A stretch of DNA of 64,000 nt from Ottowia oryzae (GCF_003008535.1 NZ_CP027666.1:1911501-1975500); one strand, 5' to 3'; positions 41,172 through 50,074 are shown, counted from the first letter of the stretch. A program made the numbers and translations. The notes: a model not told the origin generated them from the sequence alone.

Positions 41172-41604
41172 GATGTTCACCGACGGGGCCTGCAAGGGCA
41201 ACCCGGGCCCCGGCGGCTGGGGCGTGCTGCTGCGCGCGCCCGGCCACGAAAAAGAGCTGTTTGGCGGCGAAGCGCACACCACCAACAACCGCATGGAGCT
41301 GACGGCGGTGATCGAAGGCCTGACAGCCCTCAAGCGCCCCTGCGAGGTGGATCTTTACCTGGACAGCCAGTACGTGCGCCAGGGCATCACCGAGTGGATC
41401 GCGGGCTGGAAGGCCAAGGGCTGGCGCACGTCCACCAAGCAACCGGTGAAGAACGTGGACCTGTGGCAGCGGCTGGATGCGCTGGTCAGCGGCGCGGGCC
41501 ACGTGATCCGCTGGCACTGGGTGCGCGGCCACGCGGGGCACGAAGGCAACGAGCGTGCTGACGCGCTGGCCAACCGCGGTGTGGCTTCCCTGCGCGGCGC
41601 TTGA
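41152..41604 (+). CDS. rnhA: Ribonuclease HI
   Basis: RnhA degrades the RNA strand of RNA-DNA hybrids. The product is 150 aa. Catalytic carboxylates are visible in MFTDGACKGNPG, NRMELTAV, LYLDSQYV and GNERADALAN. It starts within the last codons of the methyltransferase gene, suggesting coupling. Confidence 0.97.
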   Translation: MTLNRIEMFTDGACKGNPGPGGWGVLLRAPGHEKELFGGEAHTTNNRMELTAVIEGLTALKRPCEVDLYLDSQYVRQGITEWIAGWKAKGWRTSTKQPVKNVDLWQRLDALVSGAGHVIRWHWVRGHAGHEGNERADALANRGVASLRGA

Positions 41605-41761
41605 AGCGGCGCCGCGCGATCATCGCGCGCGTTGATGGCGCTGTTTGTCTCTCTTTGTCTTGCGCGCCCTCGCATTTGTCGACCGAGCGCGTGGCTTGAA
41701 TGGCCGGATGCGGTTGCCTTGTTGCGCCGTTGAGCCCGACTGAGACCGTTTTCTCGCAGGG

Positions 41762-41775
41762 TTGACCCTGGTCAA
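41762..41775 (+). promoter_or_regulatory. FNR/ANR-type binding site upstream of the ligase-like gene
   Basis: TTGAC-CCTG-GTCAA is a perfect palindrome near the FNR/ANR consensus. If it acts at -41.5, transcription would begin near 41810. The remaining gap from rnhA (41605-41905) shows nothing else. Confidence 0.65.
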
Positions 41776-41905
41776 GCCTCGGGTACGCGCGTCTGGCACC
41801 ATGCGTGCGAGACAAGGCCAGTCGCAGCGCGCGCTTGACGCGATCGACCGGGCCGGCGGAACTTGACGCGCATGCACCGCGTCGGACAGCCTGAAGGAGA
41901 CAAAA

Positions 41906-41968
41906 ATGACAACCCAGCCAGCGCGCTTGCGGGCCGTGCTCGGCCGCCATGGGAAGGGCCGCCCATGA
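41906..41968 (+). CDS. 20-codon upstream ORF coupled to the ligase-like gene
   Basis: The peptide is MTTQPARLRAVLGRHGKGRP. It has the best ribosome site of the region (AAGGAGA, 7 bp before the ATG). Its TGA overlaps the next ATG (ATGA at 41965-41968), whereas the downstream gene has only a poor site of its own. It probably couples translation. A functional peptide is not claimed. Confidence 0.45.
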   Translation: MTTQPARLRAVLGRHGKGRP

Positions 41969-43383
41969 CCGCCGTGTTCAACGCCTTGCACTTGCAGGCC
42001 GCCACACTGGATGTGATCGCGGCCACCCACGCCCCCGCGTCGCTGCTGTTGCAGCGCCAGCAGCAGCGGCTGGCCCGTTTGCTGGACGCCGCGCGATCCG
42101 GCTCTGCCCTTTACCGCGAACGCATTGACCCCGCAGTAGCGCGCGCCGCGCACCTGGGCCGCATGGCGCCCGTGGCGCGGGCCGAGCTGATGGACCGTTT
42201 TGACGACTGGGTGACCGACCCGGCCCTGCGCCTGGACGAGCTGCGCGACTTCACCGCCGATGAAAGCCGCGTGGGCGATGCGTGGCAGGGCCGTTACGTG
42301 GTGTGGGAAAGCTCTGGCACCAGCTCGCTGCCGGGCGTGTTCGTGCAAGACGCGCAGGCCATGGCCGTGTACGACGCGCTTGAAATGGTGCGGCACCGCG
42401 CATCGGCAGGGCGCGGCGGCGGGGCAGGCCGGTGGTTCGGCTCTTTCTCGGCGTTCGACGCGCTGGGCGCCACCGACCGCACCGCCATGGTGGCCGCCAC
42501 GGGCGGGCACTTTGCCAGCGTGGTCAGCTTTGAGCGCCTGCGCCGCCTGAACCCCTGGATCGCGCAAACGGCGCACTGCTTCAGCCTGATGCAGCCCACC
42601 GATGCGCTGGTGGCGGCGCTCAACGAATTCCAGCCCACCGTGCTGGCCACGTACCCCACGGCCGCTGCCGTGCTGGCCGACGAGGCGGCGGCGGGGCGCC
42701 TGCGGATTCGCCCGCGCTGCGTGCTGACCGGCGGCGAAGCGCTGAGCGGCGCCGCGCGCGAACACGTGCACCGCAGCCTGGACACCGTGGTGCGCAGCAG
42801 CTATGGCGCGTCGGAGTTTCTGCCCATGGCCTGGGAATGCGCGCATGGCCACCTGCACCTGAACGAAGACTGGCTGATCCTGGAGCCGGTGGACGAGCAT
42901 TACCGCCCCGTGCCGCGCGGCCAGCCGTCGCACACCGTGCTTTTGACCAACCTGGCCAACCTGGTGCAACCGCTGATTCGCTACGACCTGGGCGACCAGG
43001 TCACCCTGCACAGCCAGCGCTGCGAATGCGGCTCGGCCCTGCCCACGCTGGAGGTGGCCGGCCGCCGCGACGACGTGCTGCGCGTGCCCTCGCGCCGCCG
43101 CAAGGGTGAAACCATCAGCCTGTTGCCGATGGCGCTGTGCACCGTGGTGGAAGAGCAGTGCGGGCTGTTTGACTTTCAGCTTGAGCAGCGCGACGCCCGT
43201 ACCCTGGTGCTGCGCGTGCCCCAGCATGGCGAGGCCGCGCAGGCCGCGATCGACCGCTGCTGCGACGCGCTGCAGGACTTCGCCCAAGCCCACGGCGCCG
43301 AGCCCATCAGCGTGCTGGGCGAGCTGGGCTGCGCCGTACCGCGCGGCCGCAGCGGCAAGGCCTGCCGCACGATGATGGCGTGA
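41965..43383 (+). CDS. Phenylacetate-CoA ligase / coenzyme F390 synthetase-like protein
   Basis: The product is 472 aa from ATG 41965. It belongs to the PaaK/F390-synthetase branch of adenylate-forming enzymes: WESSGTSSLPGVFV (P-loop-like), YPTAAAVLADE, TGGEALSG, SSYGASEF and LIRYDLGD. A CECGSALP pair of cysteines and a basic RRRKGETISL hinge follow. Its true substrate is unknown, and relatives often cluster with anaerobic or denitrification genes. The FNR-type site upstream suggests low-oxygen expression. Confidence 0.8.
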   Translation: MTAVFNALHLQAATLDVIAATHAPASLLLQRQQQRLARLLDAARSGSALYRERIDPAVARAAHLGRMAPVARAELMDRFDDWVTDPALRLDELRDFTADESRVGDAWQGRYVVWESSGTSSLPGVFVQDAQAMAVYDALEMVRHRASAGRGGGAGRWFGSFSAFDALGATDRTAMVAATGGHFASVVSFERLRRLNPWIAQTAHCFSLMQPTDALVAALNEFQPTVLATYPTAAAVLADEAAAGRLRIRPRCVLTGGEALSGAAREHVHRSLDTVVRSSYGASEFLPMAWECAHGHLHLNEDWLILEPVDEHYRPVPRGQPSHTVLLTNLANLVQPLIRYDLGDQVTLHSQRCECGSALPTLEVAGRRDDVLRVPSRRRKGETISLLPMALCTVVEEQCGLFDFQLEQRDARTLVLRVPQHGEAAQAAIDRCCDALQDFAQAHGAEPISVLGELGCAVPRGRSGKACRTMMA

Positions 43384-43480
43384 TGCGGCTCGCCGATGTG
43401 CCGCTGAGGCGCGCCGGTGCCACGGGCGCCGCTGGCTGGCGCGTCAGCCCCGGCCGTCTCCCATCGCAGATTCAAGCATT

Positions 43481-43540
43481 CAAATAAAAACCAGCCCTAG
43501 CGCAGGCACCACCAGCGCTGGCAGCTATCAAATATTTAGT
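43481..43540 (-). repeat. Dispersed intergenic repeat, copy 11
   Basis: On the minus strand it reads TTTGATAGCTGCCAGCGCTG, then a spacer and TGCGCTAGGGCTGGTTTTTA. It lies between convergent genes, in a 203-bp gap with nothing else. Confidence 0.85.
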
Positions 43541-43586
43541 ATTGAGGGTGGGTGATGACTCGGCTGAGTGCGCCGGGCCGCACGGC

Positions 43587-44819
43587 TTACGCGGGCTGCA
43601 GCGCGGGGCGCACCGGTGCTTCCCGAATCGGCAGGTTGATCACCGCGGCCAGCGCTGCCAGGGCGATGTCGGCCCACCACATCCAGGTGTAGTCGCCAAA
43701 ATGCGTGATCGCCAGGCCGCCCAGGTAGGCGCCCAGAAAGCTGCCGATCTGGTGCGACAGCAACGTCAGCCCGAACAGCGTGCCCAGGTAACGCACGCCG
43801 AACAGCTTGGCCACCAGCCCTGCCGTGGGCGGCACGGTGGCCAGCCACGTCAGGCCCAGGCCCACGGCAAACACGTAAAAAACCCACGGGTCGCGCGGCA
43901 TCAGCAGGTACCACACGATCAGCACCGCGCGGCTGGCGTACATCAGCGCCAGAATCATCTTGCTGCGGTACTGGCCCACCAGCTTGCCCACCACCAGGCT
44001 CCCGACGATGTTGGCCAGGCCAATCAAGGCCAGTGACCAGCTGGCCACCGACGGCGGCAGCCCGCACAAATTCACCTCGGTGGGCAGGTGCGTCACTAAA
44101 AAGGCGATGTGAAAGCCGCAGGTGAAAAAGCCCAGGTGCAGCAGCAGATAGCTGCGGTCGCCCAGCGCGCGGCGCACCGCGCGGCCCAAGCCTTCGCCAT
44201 CCTGCGCGGCGGGTGCTGTCGCTGCGGCCGCGGATGGCGGCTGTGCGCCGCCGGTCACCTTGCCCACCAGCGGCAAGGCCAGCAGCGCAATGGCGGCCAT
44301 CGACCACATGGCGCCCATCCAGCCCAGCAGCTGAATCAGCTTTTGCGCCAGCGGGGCAAATACGAACTGCCCGAAAGAGCCGCCCGCATTGATCACGCCC
44401 GAAGCGGCGCCGCGCGACTGCGCCGGCATGCGCTGCGCCGCCGCGCCGATCAGCACTGAAAAGCTGCCCGCGCCCGCGCCCATGGCCGACAGCAGGCCAA
44501 TGGTGAACATCAGCCCCCAGGCCGAGGCCAGCAGCGGCGTCAGCGCCGTGCCCAGCGCCAGAATCAGGATGCCCGCCACCAACACGGGGCGCGGGCCCCA
44601 GCGGTCTGCCGCCGCGCCGGCCAGCGGCTGCACCGCGCCCCAGGTGAACTGCGCCACCGCCATCGCAAAGCTGATGGTGACAATGCCCAGCCCCGTAGAC
44701 GTGTTCAGCGGGCCGAGGAACAAGCCCATCGACTGGCGCGCGCCCATGGTCACCATCAAGATGCCGGCGGCTGCCAGCGTGATGCCCAGGGCGCCAGAGT
44801 GGCGAAGCTCTTTGAACAT
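43587..44819 (-). CDS. Major facilitator superfamily transporter
   Basis: The product is 410 aa with 12 hydrophobic segments. MFS motif A is seen as GAAADRWGPRPVLV (about residues 65-78), and the second half repeats it more weakly. The overall pattern resembles the oxalate/formate-like MFS_1 family. I start at 44819 (MFKELRHSG), close to the first helix. It is divergent from a LysR regulator that probably controls it. The substrate is unknown. Confidence 0.9.
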   Translation of the reverse strand: MFKELRHSGALGITLAAAGILMVTMGARQSMGLFLGPLNTSTGLGIVTISFAMAVAQFTWGAVQPLAGAAADRWGPRPVLVAGILILALGTALTPLLASAWGLMFTIGLLSAMGAGAGSFSVLIGAAAQRMPAQSRGAASGVINAGGSFGQFVFAPLAQKLIQLLGWMGAMWSMAAIALLALPLVGKVTGGAQPPSAAAATAPAAQDGEGLGRAVRRALGDRSYLLLHLGFFTCGFHIAFLVTHLPTEVNLCGLPPSVASWSLALIGLANIVGSLVVGKLVGQYRSKMILALMYASRAVLIVWYLLMPRDPWVFYVFAVGLGLTWLATVPPTAGLVAKLFGVRYLGTLFGLTLLSHQIGSFLGAYLGGLAITHFGDYTWMWWADIALAALAAVINLPIREAPVRPALQPA

Positions 44820-44912
44820 GGTGGTGCGTGCGGGTAGGGTGGTGCGGGGCGGTCTGCCGCCGATCATAGGTGTTGTTATCGAAGACAAAAAGCGCAAAAC
44901 TCAGGCTTTTAC

Positions 44913-44929
44913 GTCAACGATAAATTGAC
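44913..44929. promoter_or_regulatory. Candidate LysR operator
   Basis: GTCAA-CGATAAA-TTGAC is a perfect 5+7+5 inverted repeat containing a T-N11-A. It lies between divergent MFS and LysR genes, 1 bp before the regulator's ATG, so it fits autoregulation. Confidence 0.5.
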
Positions 44930-44930
44930 A

Positions 44931-45914
44931 ATGAAGGCCTTCAACCCAGCCACCAATGGCCCGCGTGCCGCCGGGCGATCCAACCCGCAGCTGCGCGCCG
45001 GGTCGGCATGGTTGCCGGCGTGGCAGGCCTTCGTCAAGGCGGTGGAAACGGGCAGCATGGCCGCCGGCGCGCGGGCCATGGGCTGCACCCGCGCCCAGGT
45101 CAGCAAGCAGATCGCCGATCTGGAGGCCGCTTTTGGCGCGCGCCTGCTGGAGCGCTCCACCCGCCGCCTGCGCCTGACACCCGCCGGCGAGATCTTTCAC
45201 CTGCACGCCCTGGCCGCGCTGGATGCGGTGTCGGCCGCGCAAGTGGCCGTGCTCAACCAGGGCGAAACGCCGCTGGGCGTGTTGCGTGTCAGCGCCACCA
45301 TGACCTTTGGCCGCCAGTACGTGGCGCCACTGCTGGCCAAAGTGGTGGCCGAGCACCCAGGCCTCACGGGCGAGCTGATCCTCACCGACCGCGTGATCGA
45401 CCTGGAGGCCGAAGACATCGACCTGGCGCTGCGCATGACCCGCATGCCGCCCCAAGACGCCGTGGTGCGCCGCCTGGCCACGCTGGACCGGCTGATCTGC
45501 GCATCTCCGGCCTACCTGGCCGCGCACGGCACACCACAGACCGCGGCAGAGCTGGCCCACCACCAGACGCTGAGCTACCTGATGACCGAAGAGCACCGCT
45601 GGCACCTGGTGGGCTCGGGCGGCGAAGAGCACGTGCACACCGCCACCAGCCGCCTGCGCTTCAACAGCGTGGACTGCATGGTGGACGCGGCCCTGGCGGG
45701 CCTGGGGCTGGCGATCATTCCCATCTACCTGGCCATTCCCCATCTGCGCGATGGGCGGCTGGTGCAGGTGCTGCCCGATTTCAAGACCCATACCCAATTC
45801 GGCAGCCACCTGTACGCCTGCTACACCCCCAGCCGCGTGCGCATCGCCAAGGTGCGCGTCATGCTGCAGGCGCTGACCGAGCTGCTGGAGCCCGTTCCGC
45901 CGTGGGCCAGGTGA
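44931..45914 (+). CDS. LysR family transcriptional regulator
   Basis: The product is 327 aa. The helix-turn-helix is at about residues 28-85 (FVKAVETGSMAAGARAMG, LLERSTRRLRLTPAGE), and the effector domain follows. An N-terminal extension of about 25 residues (NPATNGPRAAGRSNP) is longer than usual, so a later start is possible. It is divergent from the MFS gene. Confidence 0.9.
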   Translation: MKAFNPATNGPRAAGRSNPQLRAGSAWLPAWQAFVKAVETGSMAAGARAMGCTRAQVSKQIADLEAAFGARLLERSTRRLRLTPAGEIFHLHALAALDAVSAAQVAVLNQGETPLGVLRVSATMTFGRQYVAPLLAKVVAEHPGLTGELILTDRVIDLEAEDIDLALRMTRMPPQDAVVRRLATLDRLICASPAYLAAHGTPQTAAELAHHQTLSYLMTEEHRWHLVGSGGEEHVHTATSRLRFNSVDCMVDAALAGLGLAIIPIYLAIPHLRDGRLVQVLPDFKTHTQFGSHLYACYTPSRVRIAKVRVMLQALTELLEPVPPWAR

Positions 45915-45956
45915 GCGTGGGTAGGCCAAAGCCGCGAATCGCACCAGCATGCCGCC

Positions 45957-46331
45957 ATGCAAAGTTCGGCTCGTGACCTGGATTGGGTGATCTGCCTGCT
46001 GGCGGCAGGCATGGGCACGGCCGCCAGGCAGACGCCGCCCAGCGCCGGCGGCGAAGCCAGCTCGCGCGTGCTGACCCGCGCCGTCGTGCGCAGCCTGCCC
46101 GGGCCGGCCGAGCCCAACACGCTTCGGCTGAAGGTGCTGCCGCGTGGAAAGCTGCCGTTCACAACGATTGCGTTTGGCCTGGCGCGGCCAGAGCTGGCTC
46201 AAGGCATCCAGGTGGGCGACGAAGTGGGCTTCATCGCCGAGCGCACGGAGGCGGGCAACACGATCGTCCGGCTGCGCAAATTGGCGCCCTGCGTGCGCTT
46301 TCAGCCTTGCCCGGCTGTGCGGGACGACTGA
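45957..46331 (+). CDS. CusF-like small protein with altered metal motif
   Basis: The product is 124 aa. The segment LKVLPRGKLPFTTIAFGLARP, continued by GIQVGDEVGFIAERTEAGNTIVRLRK, lines up with the OB-fold of CusF-type copper chaperones, where the family has MTMxF. Here the methionines are Thr and Ile, so copper binding is doubtful. A short hydrophobic stretch near the N-terminus (WVICLLAAGMG) could be a poor signal. Codon bias is normal. Function remains open. Confidence 0.5.
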   Translation: MQSSARDLDWVICLLAAGMGTAARQTPPSAGGEASSRVLTRAVVRSLPGPAEPNTLRLKVLPRGKLPFTTIAFGLARPELAQGIQVGDEVGFIAERTEAGNTIVRLRKLAPCVRFQPCPAVRDD

Positions 46332-46397
46332 AGAGCGGCCGAGCAGCGCGGCGGCGCACCGGCTAGTCAGGCCGCTGGCCACCGCATGGCAAAGCGG

Positions 46398-46727
46398 CTA
46401 GCCGCCCAGCTGCCGCAGCGCCTGCTCAATCTCCTGCTGGCCCTGGGGGCGCACCAGCCGGTGCACCTCCTGGCCGTCTTTCATGAACACCAGCGTGGGC
46501 CACAGCTTCACGCCAAAGCTGCGCCCCAAACGCCGCCCAGGGCCGTCTTCCACCTTCACGTGCGGGACGTCTGCGCCCGCAGCGGCGAAGGCCGCTTCGA
46601 TATGGGGCTGCGCGCCGCGGCACCAACCGCACCAGTTCGTGCCGAATTCCAGCACCTGAGGGCCTCGCGCGGCATCGACGTCGGCGCGTGTCAGTGTTTC
46701 GGGGGTGAAAGTGGGGGTGTACGGCAT
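46398..46727 (-). CDS. Thioredoxin-like protein (WCGWC)
   Basis: The product is 109 aa from MPYTPTF (46727), cytosolic. It is a thioredoxin fold with active site NWCGWCRG near residue 35 and a cis-Pro in KLWPTLVFM. It may be a general disulfide reductase. The longer open frame upstream is not family-like and runs toward tRNA-Ala. Confidence 0.88.
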   Translation of the reverse strand: MPYTPTFTPETLTRADVDAARGPQVLEFGTNWCGWCRGAQPHIEAAFAAAGADVPHVKVEDGPGRRLGRSFGVKLWPTLVFMKDGQEVHRLVRPQGQQEIEQALRQLGG

Positions 46728-46913
46728 GGCGCTGAGGAGGATAGCGTGTACCGCACCAGGGTGTGCGCTGCGGCTATCGCGCCGCGCGCCAGCAGAGCTT
46801 GGTGGCGCAGGCAGGATGGGGAGGAGAGAGGCGAAAGCCCAGGGCGCCGGGCATTTGCAAGGCGGCGCAACGGCTGGCCGACTGCAGAAGAACGGCGTGT
46901 TCGCCGAGACCTG

Positions 46914-46989
<76 letters not shown>

Positions 46990-47124
46990 ACAAGGTTGAG
47001 GTGAATTCTAGTCCAACTGGGCGCTGCACCGTGCCGGGCCTTGCCGATGGCAACGCCGGTTGAAGGCACGTTAGCGCCTGGTGCCGTCGGCGTTGCCGCT
47101 TCGAAGGAAAAGGGCTTCGCTCCG

Positions 47125-47178
47125 ATACTCATAGCTGCTAGCGCAGGCTGCGCAGGCGCCAGGGCCTGTTTCGGCTTA
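47125..47178 (+). repeat. Dispersed intergenic repeat, copy 12
   Basis: It reads ATACTCATAGCTGCTAGCGC, then GCAGGCGCCAGGGCCTGTTT. The 260-bp gap between tRNA-Ala and the hydrolase gene holds no other feature. Confidence 0.85.
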
Positions 47179-47250
47179 AAAGGTTCGCACAGCCCGGGGC
47201 GACAGCAGGCTTGCCGAGGTGCGCTTGCGTTTTGAGACAATAGCGTGCTC

Positions 47251-48132
47251 ATGGCCCGCATTACCGCACCCATTCGCCGCGAACTGCCAGACATTCAATG
47301 GCTGGAACGCATGTACAACAACCGCATGCGCGTGCCTGATCACGGGGATTACTTCGCCCGCTGGGCCGCGCAGTCGGCCATGGTTCGACGCAGCTTGCCG
47401 TGTCAGCTGGACGTGCCCTACTGCGATGGCCCGCGCCAGCGCCTGGATGCATTCGCCGCCCGCCAGGCTGGCGCGCCGCTCGTGGTTTTTGTGCACGGCG
47501 GCTACTGGAAGGCGCTGGACAAGTCCTTCCACAGCTTCGTGGCGGGCGAATTGCACGACGCGGGCGCGGCGGTGGTGGTACCCAACTACGCGCTGGCGCC
47601 GCAGGCCAGCGTGCCGCAGAGCACCATGGACGTGGCGCAGGCCGTGGCTTGGGCGTGGCGCCATGCGCGAGCGCTCAAGGCCGACCGGCGGCGCCTGGTG
47701 GTCGTCGGCCATTCGGCGGGTGGCACCATGGCCGCGATGATGATGGCCTGCGCGTGGCCGCTGGTTCAGGCGGGCATGCCCAGCGGCGCGGTGCGGCGGG
47801 GCATCGGCCTGTCGGGCCTGTACGACCTGGAGCCGTTGATGCGCACGCCCAGTCTGCAAGAAGCCTTGCGCCTGTCGCCCGCACAGGTGCAGCAGGCCAG
47901 CCCGGCGCGCGTGCCCTACAGCGGCAACGGGCGTTTTGTGGCAATGGTGGGCGCGGACGAAAGCGGCGAATACCTGCGCCAGAACAGGCTGATCCAGCAG
48001 GCCTGGGGGCGCGACCGCGTGCCGCAGGCGCAGGCCTTGCCGGGGCTGAACCACTTCAGCATCCTGGACGCGCTGGCAACGCGCGGCCACCGCCTCAATA
48101 CGCTGGCGCGCCAGCTTTTGCGCACGGCTTGA
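47251..48132 (+). CDS. Alpha/beta hydrolase (arylformamidase-like)
   Basis: The product is 293 aa from ATG 47251. A GTG two codons upstream is an alternative. The oxyanion-hole motif is HGGYWKALDK (near residue 82), the nucleophile Ser is in GHSAGG (near 151) and the catalytic His is probably in GLNHFSIL near the C-terminus. It resembles kynurenine formamidase-like esterases. The substrate cannot be fixed because no other tryptophan-pathway gene is nearby. Confidence 0.88.
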   Translation: MARITAPIRRELPDIQWLERMYNNRMRVPDHGDYFARWAAQSAMVRRSLPCQLDVPYCDGPRQRLDAFAARQAGAPLVVFVHGGYWKALDKSFHSFVAGELHDAGAAVVVPNYALAPQASVPQSTMDVAQAVAWAWRHARALKADRRRLVVVGHSAGGTMAAMMMACAWPLVQAGMPSGAVRRGIGLSGLYDLEPLMRTPSLQEALRLSPAQVQQASPARVPYSGNGRFVAMVGADESGEYLRQNRLIQQAWGRDRVPQAQALPGLNHFSILDALATRGHRLNTLARQLLRTA

Positions 48133-48239
48133 CGGTGGCGCCGGGTGCAGGCCTGGCGGCCTGCGGTGCTTAGGCCAAGAGCCAGGGCAGGGCGCGCCGT
48201 GCGTCGCTGCCGCATCACGCCACCCACGGTGAAGCGCTA

Positions 48240-48253
48240 TTGACGCGCATCAA
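48240..48253 (+). promoter_or_regulatory. FNR/ANR-type site and promoter of azurin
   Basis: TTGAC-GCGC-ATCAA lies upstream of azurin. A TACGAT -10 element at 48276-48281 gives a start near 48288, placing the site exactly at -41.5, the class II activating position. Confidence 0.8.
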
Positions 48254-48361
48254 TATCTTGATGGCGCAACCGCCGTACGATGCGGTCAAGTAGCGCCGGG
48301 CGGGTTGCGCGCGCTGCCTTTGCATCTCATCAGCCCGATGCTTTCAGGAGTTTTCATCATC

Positions 48362-48808
48362 ATGTTCCGTTTTGCCGCTATGGCCGTTGCTTCTTTGGTT
48401 CTGGCCGCGCCGGCGTTCGCCGCCGACTGCTCGGTTCAGGTCGAAGCCAACGATGCAATGCAGTTCAACACCAAGAGCATCGACGTGCCCAAGTCGTGCA
48501 AGAGCTTCACGGTGACCCTCAAGCACGTGGGCAAACTGCCGAAGACCGCCATGGGCCACAACTGGGTGCTCGCCAAGACCGCTGACATGGAAGCCGTCGA
48601 GAAAGACGGCATTGCCGCAGGCGCTGCCAACAACTACGTCAAGAGCGGAGACCCCCGCGTGATCGCCGCCACGAAACTGGTCGGCGGTGGCGAAAGCGCC
48701 ACGGCCAGCTTTGACGTGGCCAAGCTGAAAGCTGGCGACGCGTACAGCTTCTTCTGCTCCTTCCCTGGCCACGCTGCCCTGATGAAGGGTACGCTGCAAG
48801 TCAAGTAA
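48362..48808 (+). CDS. azu: Azurin (blue copper protein)
   Basis: Azurin is a periplasmic single-electron carrier to oxidases and nitrogen-oxide reductases. The product is 148 aa. A 20-residue signal peptide (MFRFAAMAVASLVLAAPAFA) is followed by mature ADCSVQVEAND. Type 1 copper ligands are present: His in MGHNW, then Cys, His and Met in FFCSFPGHAALMKG. Mature length is about 128 aa, as in Pseudomonas and Alcaligenes. It has a well-placed FNR-type site and a terminator after it. The gene is monocistronic. Confidence 0.97.
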   Translation: MFRFAAMAVASLVLAAPAFAADCSVQVEANDAMQFNTKSIDVPKSCKSFTVTLKHVGKLPKTAMGHNWVLAKTADMEAVEKDGIAAGAANNYVKSGDPRVIAATKLVGGGESATASFDVAKLKAGDAYSFFCSFPGHAALMKGTLQVK

Positions 48809-48825
48809 GCGCCTCAAGCGCTGCA

Positions 48826-48855
48826 GAAAAAAGGGGCCTCGGGCCCCTTTTTTTG
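48826..48855 (+). terminator. Rho-independent terminator of azurin
   Basis: GGGGCC (48833-48838) pairs with GGCCCC in the GGGCCCC block (48841-48847) and is flanked by A6 and T8. It is also usable on the minus strand for guaC. Confidence 0.88.
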
Positions 48856-48856
48856 C

Positions 48857-48908
48857 TTCAATATAGATAGCGCCTGGCGCAGGTGCAGCCAGCGCTGGAG
48901 GCCGAAAA
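48857..48908 (+). repeat. Dispersed intergenic repeat, copy 13
   Basis: It reads TTCAATATAGATAGCGCCTG, then GCGCAGGTGCAGCCAGCGCT and GGAGGCC. It is near consensus and lies in the gap between azurin and guaC. Confidence 0.85.
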
Positions 48909-48972
48909 CGCATTGAACGCGCTGCGCCGCTGATCCCGCAGGCGCGGCGCGCTGGCGGGTCGGCCCCGCCGC

Positions 48973-49950
48973 TTACATCAGCAGGTGTTCGCCCGCGTTG
49001 TCGCCGCCCAGGATCACGTAGTTCACCTTGCGGATGTCCAGCAGCTTGGTGCCGCCGGCGTAGCTGATCGAGCTTTGCACGTCCTGCTCCATCTCGACCA
49101 GCGTGTCGGACAGCTTGCCCTTGATCGGTTCCAGGATCTTCTTGCCTTCCACGTGGCGGTACTCGCCTTTGTTGAAGTCGCTGGCCGAGCCGAAGTATTC
49201 CTTGAAGCGCTCGCCATTCACGTCCACCGTGGTGCCGGGCGATTCCTCATGCCCCGCGAACAGCGAGCCGATCATCACCATGGTCGCGCCAAAGCGGATG
49301 GATTTGGCGATGTCGCCATGGCTGCGGATGCCGCCGTCGGCCACGATGGGCTTGGTCGCCACGCGCGAGCACCATTTCAGCGCCGACAGCTGCCAGCCGC
49401 CCGTGCCAAAGCCGGTTTTCAGCTTGGTGATGCACACCTTGCCCGGGCCCACGCCCACCTTGGTGGCGTCGGCGCCCCAGTTTTCCAGGTCGATCACGGC
49501 TTCGGGTGTGGCCACGTTGCCCGCGATGATGAAGGCGTTGGGCAGCTTCTTGCGGATGTGCCAGATCATGTCGCGCACCGTGTCGGAATGGCCGTGCGCG
49601 ATGTCGATGGTGATGTATTCGGGCGTCAGGCCGGCGTCGGCCAGGGTATCGACCGTGGCGTAGTCGGGCGCCTTCACGCCCAGCGAGATCGACGCGAACA
49701 GCCCGCGCGCCTGCATGTCGCGCACGAAGGCCACGTTGTCGATGTCGAAACGGTGCATCACATAAAAGTAGCCGTTGGCCGCCAGCCATTGGCAGATGGA
49801 TTCATCCACCACCGTCTTCATGTTGGACGGCACGGCTGGCAGCTTGAAGCGGCGGCCGCCAAAGTCGATACCGGCATCGCACTGGCTGCGGCTTTCCACG
49901 CGGCATTTGCGCGGCAGCAGCAAAACCTGGTCGTAGTCGAAGATTTCCAT
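48973..49950 (-). CDS. guaC: GMP reductase
   Basis: GuaC reductively deaminates GMP to IMP with NADPH in purine salvage. The product is 325 aa, lacking CBS domains, so it is GMPR rather than IMPDH. The catalytic Cys is in GPGKVCITK (near residue 174), with VADGGIRSHGDIAKS and IGSLFAGHEESPG as the phosphate-binding region. It is of usual length for the short bacterial GuaC2 type. A hairpin lies between it and the upstream gene. Confidence 0.94.
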   Translation of the reverse strand: MEIFDYDQVLLLPRKCRVESRSQCDAGIDFGGRRFKLPAVPSNMKTVVDESICQWLAANGYFYVMHRFDIDNVAFVRDMQARGLFASISLGVKAPDYATVDTLADAGLTPEYITIDIAHGHSDTVRDMIWHIRKKLPNAFIIAGNVATPEAVIDLENWGADATKVGVGPGKVCITKLKTGFGTGGWQLSALKWCSRVATKPIVADGGIRSHGDIAKSIRFGATMVMIGSLFAGHEESPGTTVDVNGERFKEYFGSASDFNKGEYRHVEGKKILEPIKGKLSDTLVEMEQDVQSSISYAGGTKLLDIRKVNYVILGGDNAGEHLLM

Positions 49951-50034
49951 GAGTTTCCAAGCTCCATCGAAGGTTGATCATCGTGGGCGCTTGGTCTGGC
50001 CCGGCTTTGCCGTGCACGCCCGGAGGACGCGCAC

Positions 50035-50066
50035 AAAAAACCGGGCCAAGAAATCTTGGGCCCGGT
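50035..50066 (-). terminator. Terminator of the secreted-protein gene
   Basis: Read on the minus strand, CCGGGCCCAAG and CTTGGCCCGG form a stem of about ten pairs followed by TTTTTT (plus-strand A-run 50035-50040). It lies just after the stop at 50075 and before guaC. Confidence 0.8.
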
Positions 50067-50074
50067 GATTGATT

